DNA of 64,000 bases from Chlamydiales bacterium (GTDB lineage: Bacteria; Chlamydiota; Chlamydiia; Chlamydiales; JAJFMA01): assembly GCA_030679955.1 (NCBI GenBank), contig JAUXSF010000009.1, forward strand, positions 242,512 through 306,511, written 5' to 3'. The position numbers and the translations under genes were made by a program. Shown piece by piece: positions 34,617 through 43,898 of this stretch. The notes beneath the pieces are model-generated. The model did no database searches and was not told the origin of the DNA. It saw only the letters and a program-made list of their open reading frames with translations. Position 1 is the first letter of the stretch; each line of letters opens with the position of its first letter.

Positions 34617-36518
34617 TTACGGTGCTGATTGCAGAGCCTCTCTGGAAGACAATAGCTGCCGACGCAAGGAGGCTGTGATTTTATCTGGTGTCAGACCTAT
34701 TTCATCGAGAAGCTGCTGATGTGATCCCTGCTGGACAAATGTTTCGGGTACGCCGAAGTTAGCTACTTGGATATTGGAATAGCCGTTGGTCATCAAAAAG
34801 TTGTTGATGATGGATCCTAAGCCATTTTGTAGCGAATTTTCCTCTATGGTGATGATGCGGTTGTGCGTCATCAACAACTGGCATAGCAGTTCAGTATCGA
34901 GGGGCTTTACAAATACCGGATCCAGGATAGTGGCTTCGATGCCATCTTCACGCAGCTGATCACGCACTTTAAAAGCTGTATAGCACATATGTCCTAGAGC
35001 GATGATGAGAACATCTTTACCTTCCGAGAGGACTTCTCCGCGGCCTAGCTCGCGCTTTTGAATCGCGCCCGCCGGCTCTTCAGCATTAATGTTTGGGTAG
35101 CGAATTGCAGTTGGACGACCATATGTGAAGGCAGATTCCAACAGTTCAATTAGCACTTTGCCATCGCGTGGCTGCGCAATTACCATATTGGGCATGCCAT
35201 TTAGGAACCCGATATCGTAGATGCCATTTGCCATAGCTCCATCGCCGCCAGAGATGCCGGCGCGATCTATTGCAAATACCACGGGTAGTTTCTGAAGGCA
35301 TACATCGTGGTAAACGTTATCTAAGGCACGTTGTAGGAAGGTGGAGTAGAGACAAGCGATAACCTTCATACGTCCGCCATAGGCCAATCCGCCAGCAAAA
35401 GTGACAGCATGCCCTTCGGCTATACCAACGTCAAAGCACCGCTCCGGAAACTTGGCCATCATCTCGTCAAGGCATGACCCAGCTGACATCGCAGGGGTGA
35501 CAGCAACCAGACTAGGATCATTTTCCGCCATCTTCAGTACATGAGCGCCAAAGATTTTTGGGAAGGTTTTAGCGGTTGATTTACTTGGATGAAACTTACC
35601 TGTTTGGATGTCGAATGGACGCGCGCCATGGTATGGAGTTGGGTTGTTCACCGCCTCCTCCATCCCCTCACCTTTACGTGTCAGTACATGTACAACTACT
35701 GGCCAAGAAGAGCCTTTTACGCCTTCTAACACGTCCACGAGCTTTTTAACATCATGGCCATCAATAGGACCAATGTAGGAAAGGCCAAAATGCTCAAAAA
35801 ATACCGCTGGGCTTACCAAATTCTTCATCGATTCAGCAATGCGGTGCCCTTGTTTAGATAGAAGACCACCCACTGTCGGTATTTTTTGCACCCAAGCATC
35901 TATTTCCTGATGTAGCTTAGTTGATGTTGGGTTGGACAACATACGACTGAGGATATGCGTGACGCGCCCGACGTTTTGCGAGATGGACATTTTGTTATCG
36001 TTCAAGATGACGATAAACTTCTTCAAATCACGGTCGATGTTGTTCAATGCTTCAAGAGTAAGTCCACAGGTCAGTGCGGCATCGCCCATAATGGGGACAA
36101 TATATTCCTGGCGCTGGGACAAATCGCGGTTTTTTGCCACTCCCATGGCGATGGACAGAGCCTGACCGGCATGGCCAGTATGGAAATGGTCGTAAACAGA
36201 TTCCTCTGGATGGCAGAATCCTGAAAGTCCTTTGTACTGACGAACGCCGCTAAAAGCTTCGCGTCGACCTGTAATCAGCTTATGAGCGTAGGTTTGGTGT
36301 CCGATATCCCATATCAGTTTATCTTCTGGACTGTTGAATACTCGGTGTAGCGCAAGGGTTAGTTCTACAGAACCAAGGCTAGAGGCTAGATGCCCGCCAT
36401 TGACTGCCATAACTTCAATAATGCGTACACGAATTTCCTGCGCCAGCTGCTCGAGCTGGGCCGCAGTAAGGACTTTTAAATCCGCAGGGCTATTGATTGT
36501 TGCAAGGAGCGATGTCAT
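34617..36518 (-). CDS. dxs: 1-deoxy-D-xylulose-5-phosphate synthase
   Basis: 633 residues. Transketolase-like thiamine-diphosphate enzyme making DXP from pyruvate and glyceraldehyde 3-phosphate, first step of the MEP isoprenoid pathway. Motifs: [55 protein letters not shown] with LNDNKMSIS (cofactor Asp and Asn), [29 protein letters not shown] (catalytic Glu) and [20 protein letters not shown]. The usual DGAxHQGxxDi reads [11 protein letters not shown], a change at the His. AAAGG precedes the ATG. Operon position after xseB follows the Chlamydia order. Confidence 0.96.
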   Translation of the reverse strand: MTSLLATINSPADLKVLTAAQLEQLAQEIRVRIIEVMAVNGGHLASSLGSVELTLALHRVFNSPEDKLIWDIGHQTYAHKLITGRREAFSGVRQYKGLSGFCHPEESVYDHFHTGHAGQALSIAMGVAKNRDLSQRQEYIVPIMGDAALTCGLTLEALNNIDRDLKKFIVILNDNKMSISQNVGRVTHILSRMLSNPTSTKLHQEIDAWVQKIPTVGGLLSKQGHRIAESMKNLVSPAVFFEHFGLSYIGPIDGHDVKKLVDVLEGVKGSSWPVVVHVLTRKGEGMEEAVNNPTPYHGARPFDIQTGKFHPSKSTAKTFPKIFGAHVLKMAENDPSLVAVTPAMSAGSCLDEMMAKFPERCFDVGIAEGHAVTFAGGLAYGGRMKVIACLYSTFLQRALDNVYHDVCLQKLPVVFAIDRAGISGGDGAMANGIYDIGFLNGMPNMVIAQPRDGKVLIELLESAFTYGRPTAIRYPNINAEEPAGAIQKRELGRGEVLSEGKDVLIIALGHMCYTAFKVRDQLREDGIEATILDPVFVKPLDTELLCQLLMTHNRIITIEENSLQNGLGSIINNFLMTNGYSNIQVANFGVPETFVQQGSHQQLLDEIGLTPDKITASLRRQLLSSREALQSAP

Positions 36519-36526
36519 GCCAACCT

Positions 36527-36808
36527 TTAGCTTTCAGCAGTAAAATCTGTCGTTGCGGGCTTTTGATCTGCGCCCAACGCTAGTTCACCATTACGATTTT
36601 TGATCAATGTTTCTACGCGACGCTCAGCATCGCACAGGCGTTTATTGCACCCAATAATTAGGCCATCCGCTTCTTCAAATAGCTTTAGGGACTCGTCTAA
36701 AGATGACTCACCAGCATTCATACGTTCTAGAATCGTTTCTAAACGTGCAAAGGCTTTTTCAAAGCACACTTCATCGGATTTAGGGTTGTCTTTAGAGGAA
36801 TCCGTCAC
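36527..36808 (-). CDS. xseB: Exodeoxyribonuclease VII small subunit
   Basis: 93 residues. The core [20 protein letters not shown] and [16 protein letters not shown] with later CDAERRVE is the standard XseB helix-hairpin. It forms the ExoVII complex with XseA. It overlaps the xseA stop by 4 bases (ATGA-type coupling). An extension of about 20 residues after the core is not conserved. Confidence 0.94.
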   Translation of the reverse strand: MTDSSKDNPKSDEVCFEKAFARLETILERMNAGESSLDESLKLFEEADGLIIGCNKRLCDAERRVETLIKNRNGELALGADQKPATTDFTAES

Positions 36809-38253
36809 TGCACCACCGTTTCTGTTATAATGGCTTTGGCCTGACCATCCGATAGCATTAGCTTAATTGGCTGGCCGTGCTCTAGACCAAGCACCGAGGT
36901 TATAATGGAACCATCATTTTCAGAAAAGAGAATACTGTATCCCCTTTTCAAGAGATTTTTCGGATCAATGTTAGCTAACTTGGATTGAATATTTCCCAAT
37001 CGTTCAGCTCTAAGAGCTATCTGCCGCTTCCAAATATTTAGTAGCTGTCCTTGAAGATATGTAACATCAAAGGAGCGGCGGCGGAGCGCTTGCTGCCCTC
37101 TCCATGCAGCATTGATCCCCTGATCAAAATAGGCCAGTTTTTGGCGAAAATGCTTAATCTGCGTGGTCGGTCGAAGGCTATAAACCTGGCGTTCGATAGC
37201 TGTTAACTGAACACGAAAATGCTTAAGTTTTCGAAGCATGGTCTGGTCAAGCTGCTGGCGAACATCGTCCAAACTCTGCATCCACATTCCCAGCAGGTGC
37301 GACGAGGTTACCAGCATCGGCTGGCGCATAATATCTCGAAGGCGCTGTCGATAATGCTTCAACAACTGCGACATGTGTTGTGCCAAACGCTGCTTGGTTT
37401 GACGGAGATGCTGCACTTGGTGCGCTTGCTCCGCAATAACCATCTCAGCAGCTGCAGAAGGGGTGGGAGCGCGTAGGTCAGCAACAAAATCTGCTATTGT
37501 AACGTCTGTCTCATGCCCTACAGCGCTTATAATAGGAATTCGGCTCTTAAAGATAGCTTGGGCAACGATTTCTTCGTTGAATGCCCACAGATCCTCTATA
37601 CTACCGCCGCCACGAGCGACGATAATGACATCGACCAAGTCGTGATCGTTAAACTGAGCGATCGCCTGGGCGATCTCACGTGCAGCGCCATCGCCTTGAA
37701 CTTTTACAGGGTTAAGCAACAGCTGAAATCCAGAATAGCGCCTTGTCAATACATTGATGATATCTTTGATAACTGCCCCTGTAGGACTAGTCACAACACC
37801 AATCTTGCGCGGAAAGCGTGGGATAGGCTTTTTCCGTGCAGCGTCGAACCATCCCATAGTTTGTAGCTTAGCCTTGAGAGCTTCCAACTTCAGTAAAAGC
37901 TCGCCCATCCCTTCAAGATGCATCTCTCGAACAATCAGCTGGTAGTTTCCACGCGGTGGGTAAATGTTAAGCTCACCATGCAAAACAACCTGGTCACCAT
38001 CTTTAGGTATATGGCGTAGGCTGGCTGCTTCTCCACGAAACATAACAGCGGCGATACAAGCATTGTTGTCTTTTAGACTGAAGTATAAGTGCCCAGATGA
38101 CTGTCGCTTAAAATTGCTAAGCTCACCCTGCACACATACCACAGGGAATGTCGCTTCCAAACTCAGCTTGATGGCATGCGTAAGCTGCGATACCGAAAGC
38201 ACAGGCAAATTCGGAACTTCGCGAACAGGATGTAACGTTTTAGAAAAATCCAT
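36805..38253 (-). CDS. xseA: Exodeoxyribonuclease VII large subunit
   Basis: 482 residues from the ATG at 38251-38253; the frame is open to a TTG at 38328 that lies too close to a GAGG to be a convincing start. N-terminal OB domain ([40 protein letters not shown]), then the catalytic block [40 protein letters not shown] and [20 protein letters not shown], then the long coiled-coil and C-terminal LKRGYSIL. Degrades single-stranded DNA to oligonucleotides with XseB. First gene of its operon. Confidence 0.95.
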   Translation of the reverse strand: MDFSKTLHPVREVPNLPVLSVSQLTHAIKLSLEATFPVVCVQGELSNFKRQSSGHLYFSLKDNNACIAAVMFRGEAASLRHIPKDGDQVVLHGELNIYPPRGNYQLIVREMHLEGMGELLLKLEALKAKLQTMGWFDAARKKPIPRFPRKIGVVTSPTGAVIKDIINVLTRRYSGFQLLLNPVKVQGDGAAREIAQAIAQFNDHDLVDVIIVARGGGSIEDLWAFNEEIVAQAIFKSRIPIISAVGHETDVTIADFVADLRAPTPSAAAEMVIAEQAHQVQHLRQTKQRLAQHMSQLLKHYRQRLRDIMRQPMLVTSSHLLGMWMQSLDDVRQQLDQTMLRKLKHFRVQLTAIERQVYSLRPTTQIKHFRQKLAYFDQGINAAWRGQQALRRRSFDVTYLQGQLLNIWKRQIALRAERLGNIQSKLANIDPKNLLKRGYSILFSENDGSIITSVLGLEHGQPIKLMLSDGQAKAIITETVVQ

Positions 38254-38350
38254 ATGTGGCGCTAAAGATAGGCCTTTGCGCGGATTAACGCAAGTTGGAT
38301 CATAGATGGACGAAGTGGATAGTGCCAACCTCGCCCATGAATTGTCTTCC

Positions 38351-39592
38351 CTAATTTATCGATGTAAAAAACTGCATCGCGTCTTCTGCAATAGCGTGCA
38401 TTTCAAATCTTATATGAGCGAATTTTTTTAATATCTCTTGTACGATTCTGTTTACTTCCAGATGGGTGACTTTTTCTATAAATTCTATATCCGTTTCCTG
38501 TCCAGGAATACGTGTACCATCTACCAGCTCAGAGCAAACTCTATCAATAGTGAAGTCAAGCACCTCATTTCGCAGTGGTGCAGCAACAAAGCCGGGATTT
38601 GGCTGACCGTACTCATGCGTAACATTAGGATTAGGTTCAGCCACTTGTTTGTCTTTTGCTTTAACTGCAAACTCTATGAGTGCAGGCCCTCGAGCCCCTA
38701 ATTGAGCACGAGCCCATATGTGAAGAAGGTCATGCAGATAGCCCCATGTATGGCTATATGAACCATGAATTATAGGTACATTATCACCGGAAAGAATCGC
38801 CACATCAGAATACCCTGATAAAATATGATGGGCCATTTCCTGCAGGGTAGGGGTCAGACCTAATGCAGGAACTAGCTTCTGCGCTATAAAGCCGCATTGA
38901 TCGTTGAAATCTGCGTAGAATGTCTTGGCTAACCCAAAAGAGGGAACACTTACAAACTTGCCTTCTGGTAAGTTGTAAATTCGAACGCCAATAACTTTTC
39001 TTCCTTCAAAAGTACTTTTGATAGCCAGATCAGTACAGCCGGTAAATGTCTTTAGATCAACCATCAGCATAAACCGCTGATTCAAGGGCAAAGTCGCTAT
39101 CCGGGCGGCGGTTGCTACACTCTTTTCTTCGTCACTGGCATCTTCGTCTAATTTTGGAGATTGAAAGCAGTGGTAATGTTCTGGTGTCAGCTGAATGACC
39201 CTTACCTTCCTCTCTGACCTGCTGCGGGTGCTAATAAAAGCCTTTGCCGTCGCTAGCTCGTCTGCCGTAATCAAATTTTGGCTGAATGTTGCTAGGAGAA
39301 CATACTCATCTTTTCGCTTCTTGCCAAAGCACTTAATAAAGGTTTGCCATTCCCCGCTTTTAATAAGATCACGCATTTCCGGAATTTTTGGGCTATCCCA
39401 CAGCGCTAGAATTTTTCTCAGGTCTTTGTCTGTTGCGTATCGCAACACGAGTTGTTGGTCGTTGGAGTTAAGAGTTCGTAGGTCTTCGATACTGTTCGGC
39501 TTCCCAAAGGAAGCCACAACCGTTTCAGCCGGTCCATCATCAGAAGAAAAATAGATCATCGTTGGCCCTGGCGCATCATTGCTTACATACAT
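38351..39592 (-). CDS. Unknown 413-residue protein, effector candidate
   Basis: Not recognised. Soluble, no signal peptide or membrane helix. Notable stretch around residues 255-300: QEMAHHILSGYSDVAILSG followed by HGSYSHTWGYLHDLLHIWAR, unusually rich in His and conserved-looking, which could be a metal or catalytic site. The C-terminal 60 residues are charged helices. AT-rich flanks and lack of neighbours in the same pathway resemble the other accessory genes here. Probably a lineage-specific protein; secretion is only a guess. Confidence 0.6.
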   Translation of the reverse strand: MYVSNDAPGPTMIYFSSDDGPAETVVASFGKPNSIEDLRTLNSNDQQLVLRYATDKDLRKILALWDSPKIPEMRDLIKSGEWQTFIKCFGKKRKDEYVLLATFSQNLITADELATAKAFISTRSRSERKVRVIQLTPEHYHCFQSPKLDEDASDEEKSVATAARIATLPLNQRFMLMVDLKTFTGCTDLAIKSTFEGRKVIGVRIYNLPEGKFVSVPSFGLAKTFYADFNDQCGFIAQKLVPALGLTPTLQEMAHHILSGYSDVAILSGDNVPIIHGSYSHTWGYLHDLLHIWARAQLGARGPALIEFAVKAKDKQVAEPNPNVTHEYGQPNPGFVAAPLRNEVLDFTIDRVCSELVDGTRIPGQETDIEFIEKVTHLEVNRIVQEILKKFAHIRFEMHAIAEDAMQFFTSIN

Positions 39593-39728
39593 AAAACACC
39601 ATAAAAATTTTAAGTTTAATAAATAATTAAATCACAACAGATTAATTTTATACTATATATATTTAATTAAAACAAGGTTTAATTATCAAATAACGATTAA
39701 GATGAACTAGGAGCTCTGAGTCAGCGGC

Positions 39729-39860
39729 CTAGGGTAGTTTCAAGATAACTACCGTCACGCCATCGGACTCACGCGATTTGATTTTTTGAGAATATTCAGC
39801 ACAAGCACTATATGCCTTACCATGGAGGGCGACTTCGTCTGCTATCATCCGCTGGTTATG
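39729..39860 (-). pseudogene. Decayed C-terminal fragment of a PP2C-like phosphatase
   Basis: An open minus-strand frame ends RMIADEVALHGKAYSA, then SRESDGVTVVILKLP. This matches the end of PP2C phosphatases (the helix before, then DNVTVVVVRL) and parallels the intact gene just upstream, which reads PSEIARNLACKSY and then GDDVTAVVVRIPI. No catalytic domain is present and no ribosome site. It is best read as the relict tail of a second phosphatase gene. Confidence 0.5.
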
Positions 39861-39897
39861 GAAAGACCGCGCTGACGGAATATTTAGGCGGCTCTCT

Positions 39898-41607
39898 TTA
39901 GCGGCTGGGAATAGGAATGCGCACCACAACAGCGGTTACATCATCGCCAGCTATCATGCCTGGAGGACGATCCGGTAGCTTATTATATGCTTGGTGTCCG
40001 TTGTAAGACTTACAAGCCAAGTTACGCGCGATCTCTGAGGGCGAACGTCCTTGGTTGGACATTAAGCGAACAGCATCACCAACTTCTGTATTGGTAGCGA
40101 TATCGAAAAGACCATCGCATCCGATTACCATGTGACAAAAGCCATCTCCACACTCTGACAAAGGTATTTTGGTAATTTGCGGATGTGCACTTATCCCAAT
40201 AGTAGAGCAATCGCCAAACGCCCCAGGAGTCTGAATGCGAAAATTCCCATTAACATCCATCAATCTATCGTCACCCTTTGGACCCTTCCCTATCTGACCG
40301 CCTAGATCTCTGACTTGTTGATTATAAGGTTCTTTCATCGGATCAGCGTCTTCTGTCAAACAGCGCGTTGCATTATTTCCGACTACAATAGCTCTGGTAT
40401 CTCCCACGCTAGCAACCCACAGGTTATCACCTACGATAATACTCATAGTACCGCAGGCGCCGGAAATCGGAGCCTCTCTGGAGTTTCTAAGAGCCTCGTT
40501 AGTTTCAATGCATGCTTGGTCAAGAGCGTTGTAGATTTGTGCGTCTGTAGCGATACCATTTTCTTTAAGGGTGTTTTGCAATTTTTCGTGAAAAGTTTTG
40601 CTTAGAAGGTCGGCTACCTGCGGGCCCCCATGGCCGTCAAAAACTGCTGTGTAGGGTATCTGCGTCTCTCCCACACTCAACGTGCCATAGTCAAATCGGT
40701 CTTCATTAGTCGCTGATTTGCCTGGATTCTGCACCGATGCGCACCCCACATTTAGGGATTGGAGATTATCCCCGCTGCCATATGACACCTGCAAAGGTTT
40801 ATCGGAGGCCTTTGCTTCCAATAACCTAGCGGGGTCTGGGCCTCCACTAGCGGAAAGAGGCGCATCCCCCCTTACCCGCATATAGCTGACACCCTTCCAA
40901 ACTTTTGTGTCAGGCCCTTCGACTGCAGACATTGCCTTATTCAATTTAGCCCCAACATCGGCATCTGTAACAGGAGTTCGTACATTATCCTTCTGCTGTC
41001 CCGCCAGTAAATTGGCAAAGGGGTTGCCCACCATGGTTTCTAAGTCGGCAGGGTTTAGCAACTGCTTTAATTGTTCGAGTTTTCCGCCTAGTGCGGTAAA
41101 TACTGCTTGGTTTTTTCGGTCTAGGGGAATTTTTGACAGTAAATCGTGTAATGTACCAGCAGATTCGACGAATCTCTTCATACAAACAAAGGCATCCCTT
41201 TGGTCGTGAAAGTTGATCCCACCAAGAATTCCTTTCTTACAGAGAACGGCCTCCATGGCATCGGTCTCGTCCTTCAATTTACCGATACTTACGGCCTCGA
41301 TCGGCGCTTTGTCAAGGCGCGATACTGAATCCATCACCGCTTTTTTCTTACTGCTACTTTTAACTTGGGATGCATCAAACCAATTCGGTTGATCTAACTT
41401 TTTACCCGAAGGGGGAATGGCGTCACGGGAAATTTCGCCGGAACTTGAACCCGCCCCGGCGTTTAATCCAGCCGCGCCCGCTGCGCCACTTACTCTTCCC
41501 AAGGCGCCTCCCCTCCTCGGAGGCACAGGGGGAGGAGTAGGTTTGTTTGCTGGCACTCCCTGTGGATTAATGGGTTCGGGTGGAAGACCTCGATGTCCGG
41601 ATATCAT
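39898..41607 (-). CDS. PPM/PP2C-type protein phosphatase with proline-rich N-terminus
   Basis: 569 residues from the ATG at 41605-41607, which has a perfect GGAGGT site; the frame runs to a GTG inside that site. N-terminal 60 residues are Pro/Gly/Ala rich (PANKPTPPPVPPRR), followed by about 220 helical residues of unknown role. The C-terminal phosphatase has the metal motifs SATNEDRFDYG, TAVFDGHGGPQVAD, SGACGTMSIIVGDNLWVASV followed by GDTRAI, MVIGCDGLFDIATN and GDDVTAVVV. All metal-binding Asp positions are present, so it should be an active Mg/Mn-dependent Ser/Thr phosphatase. The eukaryote-like layout, with long N-terminal extension, makes a secreted effector possible. Divergent from the LMF-like gene. 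Confidence 0.88.
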   Translation of the reverse strand: MISGHRGLPPEPINPQGVPANKPTPPPVPPRRGGALGRVSGAAGAAGLNAGAGSSSGEISRDAIPPSGKKLDQPNWFDASQVKSSSKKKAVMDSVSRLDKAPIEAVSIGKLKDETDAMEAVLCKKGILGGINFHDQRDAFVCMKRFVESAGTLHDLLSKIPLDRKNQAVFTALGGKLEQLKQLLNPADLETMVGNPFANLLAGQQKDNVRTPVTDADVGAKLNKAMSAVEGPDTKVWKGVSYMRVRGDAPLSASGGPDPARLLEAKASDKPLQVSYGSGDNLQSLNVGCASVQNPGKSATNEDRFDYGTLSVGETQIPYTAVFDGHGGPQVADLLSKTFHEKLQNTLKENGIATDAQIYNALDQACIETNEALRNSREAPISGACGTMSIIVGDNLWVASVGDTRAIVVGNNATRCLTEDADPMKEPYNQQVRDLGGQIGKGPKGDDRLMDVNGNFRIQTPGAFGDCSTIGISAHPQITKIPLSECGDGFCHMVIGCDGLFDIATNTEVGDAVRLMSNQGRSPSEIARNLACKSYNGHQAYNKLPDRPPGMIAGDDVTAVVVRIPIPSR

Positions 41608-41718
41608 GACTACCTCCACATTCTCTTTAATTCATCTATTTATTATAAAATTAAACAAACAAACATTACATTATTTTTTTATATATTCTTTTACGAGAAT
41701 TTGATATTTCCCTGGGGA

Positions 41719-43167
41719 ATGGAAACATACGAGCTTACAAGGTGGCTTTTCCTACGCGCCGTGGCGTTTATCTACTGCATTGCATTTGCGGTGGCGATTA
41801 ACCAATTTCGTGCTCTATGCGGAGAACGCGGGTTGGTTCCCGTTCCGTTTTTTTTGAAGCGCATGACATGGAAAGACTGCCCATCGCTCTTCTGGATACA
41901 CTATTCCGACCGTTTTGCTGGAATACTGGGCTGGTTGGGGCTAGCATTGGCTATAGTCGCGTTAACCGGCATAGCCGATCAGGCGGGTTTTGCGGTTAAC
42001 ATTGGTCTTTGGTTTGCTCTATGGCTGTTCTACCTCTCTTTCGTAAACGTGGGGCAGGTTTTCTACTCTTTTGGGTGGGAAACCTTGTTGTTAGAAACGG
42101 GCTTCTTAACCATATTTTTAAGCCCTTCACACATTGCAACTCCTGAGGTACTCATCTGGCTACTACGTTGGCTGCTATTCAGAAATATGTTTGGGGCGGG
42201 TCTAATTAAGTTACGTGCAGACCCATGCTGGTATGATCTGACCTGTCTGCATTATCATTATCAAACACAGCCGATGCCAAACCCTCTAAGCTGGTACTTT
42301 CACTATCTTCCTGGGGCGCTTCACAAGAGCAGTGTGCTGTTTACTCATATCACTGAACTAATCATTCCTTGGCTATATTTCGCTCCCCAACCTTTTTGTG
42401 CGGTGGCGGGTCTAATCACAGTCTTTTTTCAACTGATGCTGGTATTTAGCGGCAACTTATCTTGGCTTAATTGGATAACGATCGTGCTATGCATCCCCTG
42501 CTTTAGCGACCAATATCTAGCCTATATTATTCCTTGGAGTGCGCCGACTTTAAGCTTGATAGCTACGCCGCCAGCTTGGATTTTCGTGCTGATATTGCTG
42601 ACGATAGCCATTGTCTACCTAAGTATTCAGCCGACGATTAACTTGTTTTCTCCGTATCAGGCGATGAATGCTAGTTTTGATAGTCTGCATCTCGTGAATA
42701 CCTACGGCGCTTTCGGCAGTGTGACAAAACGCCGTTTTGAAATAGTTGTGGAAGGTACCTACGATGACTTACCAAGCGATTCGGCAGAATGGCGTGAGTA
42801 TGCCTTTAAGGCTAAGCCAGGAGACGTTTCACGAAGACCACCAATCATAGCGCCCTACCATCTACGCTTAGATTGGCTGATGTGGTTTGCAGCTATGGCG
42901 CCCGTATCACACCATCCATGGTTCATTCATCTGGTTGCAAAGCTATTGATCGGAGACAAATCTACGTTAAAATTGATGGCGAGCGATCCCTTTCCAGACC
43001 AACCACCGCAATTTATTCGCGCGGTACTCTATGAATATGTGTTCACTAAGCCTGAGGAAAGAAGCTCGAATTGGTGGACACGAAGAAGAATAAGCTTATA
43101 CCTGGAGCCACAAAGCTTGTTCGATACGCGTATCGAGTATAGTTTGCGGGCTCGGTCCATGCTGTGA
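41719..43167 (+). CDS. Lipase maturation factor (LMF1)-like membrane protein
   Basis: 482 residues from the ATG at 41719 (GGGG just ahead); an in-frame ATG at 41593 would add an unlikely AT-rich stretch overlapping the phosphatase start. About nine hydrophobic helices. LMF-family landmarks are CGERGLVPVP, SDRFAGILGWLG, QVFYSFGWETLLLETGFL, RWLLFRNMFGAGLIKLRADP, CWYDLTCLHYHYQTQPMPNP and NTYGAFGSVTKRRFEIVVEG, then RLDWLMWFAA. In animals LMF1 helps lipases fold in the ER; bacterial members have no assigned function. Possibly a quinone- or lipid-related membrane protein; unknown. Confidence 0.85.
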   Translation: METYELTRWLFLRAVAFIYCIAFAVAINQFRALCGERGLVPVPFFLKRMTWKDCPSLFWIHYSDRFAGILGWLGLALAIVALTGIADQAGFAVNIGLWFALWLFYLSFVNVGQVFYSFGWETLLLETGFLTIFLSPSHIATPEVLIWLLRWLLFRNMFGAGLIKLRADPCWYDLTCLHYHYQTQPMPNPLSWYFHYLPGALHKSSVLFTHITELIIPWLYFAPQPFCAVAGLITVFFQLMLVFSGNLSWLNWITIVLCIPCFSDQYLAYIIPWSAPTLSLIATPPAWIFVLILLTIAIVYLSIQPTINLFSPYQAMNASFDSLHLVNTYGAFGSVTKRRFEIVVEGTYDDLPSDSAEWREYAFKAKPGDVSRRPPIIAPYHLRLDWLMWFAAMAPVSHHPWFIHLVAKLLIGDKSTLKLMASDPFPDQPPQFIRAVLYEYVFTKPEERSSNWWTRRRISLYLEPQSLFDTRIEYSLRARSML

Positions 43168-43181
43168 GGATTTTTGGAAAG

Positions 43182-43219
43182 GATCTAAAAAGTCGCCCAA
43201 CCACCTACATTTTTAGATC
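43182..43219. terminator. Hairpin after the LMF-like gene
   Basis: GATCTAAAAA (43182-43191) and TTTTTAGATC (43210-43219) are perfect complements enclosing an 18-base loop. It starts 14 bases after the stop. The loop is long for a terminator but the placement fits. Confidence 0.5.
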
Positions 43220-43248
43220 GTCTATCAACAATTTACTTTAATTTGAGA

Positions 43249-43284
43249 CAAAAAAAGAGCAGTTTGAGGAAATCCTCAAACTGC
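43249..43284 (-). terminator. Rho-independent terminator of the RRM gene
   Basis: On the minus strand GCAGTTTGAGGA (43273-43284 read in reverse) pairs with TCCTCAAACTGC (43259-43270), followed by CTTTTTTTG. Twelve-base stem with a T-tract, 12 bases after the gene. Confidence 0.88.
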
Positions 43285-43295
43285 TACAAACTTTC

Positions 43296-43688
43296 TTAGT
43301 ACTCGTCTCTGCGTGGGCCACGTGAGTCGCCGCCACGAGAATCACGACGGAAAGGACGGTCACCGCCGCCACGTGAGTCACGGCCACCGCCGCCACCACC
43401 GCCGCCGCCGAATCCGCCGCCGCCGCCTTCACGGGGGCCTCTTTTCACTTGAGGACGAGCCTCGTCTACATTGATGGCGCGTCCATCAATCTCTTTACCG
43501 TTTAGGTTTTTCACAGCTTCTTGTCCACCTTCGCGGGTCGCCATTTCAACAAAGGCGAAACCTTTAGAACGGCCAGTAGCTGGATCGCTAATTACTTTTA
43601 CGCTGACCACTTCGCCGTATTGGGCGAACAGTTCTTTCAGGTCTGCTTCGTTTGAATGATAGGACAAGTTGCCGACAAAAATCTTCAT
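43296..43688 (-). CDS. Glycine-rich RNA-binding protein (single RRM)
   Basis: 130 residues from the ATG at 43686-43688 (the frame is open to 43727). One RNA-recognition motif has RNP2 KIFVGNLSY and RNP1 KGFAFVEM. A low-complexity tail of Gly runs and RDSRGG/RRDSRGGDSRG units follows. This is the layout of bacterial Rbp proteins of cyanobacteria and chlamydiae (and plant GRPs). It binds single-stranded RNA, probably as cold- or stress-related chaperone. No clear ribosome site; GAGTGG lies 12 bases upstream. Confidence 0.93.
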   Translation of the reverse strand: MKIFVGNLSYHSNEADLKELFAQYGEVVSVKVISDPATGRSKGFAFVEMATREGGQEAVKNLNGKEIDGRAINVDEARPQVKRGPREGGGGGFGGGGGGGGGRDSRGGGDRPFRRDSRGGDSRGPRRDEY

Positions 43689-43898
43689 AGTGCTAAATCC
43701 ACTCTCATGGGGTTTATTTTTGAGCAAATTATCCTCTAATCAATGAATTTCTGCAACCGATTCGTTACATTAGTGCGAGAATTGTGCAAAAATGCCCTCA
43801 AACAGCCTTTTACAGTGGGCCTTTATGACATCTTAACGGTTGCTCTTTATCATGCTGCCTAAAAGTAAACAATAATCTTTATAAAGAACGACTGTCAC

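Noticed and set aside
43380..43430. CCGCCGCC-type simple repeat
   Set aside because: Encodes the Gly-rich tail of the RRM protein on the minus strand.
43238..43432. 64-codon Ala/Val-rich frame in the RRM gene
   Set aside because: Shifted reading of the Gly-rich tail; spans the terminator.
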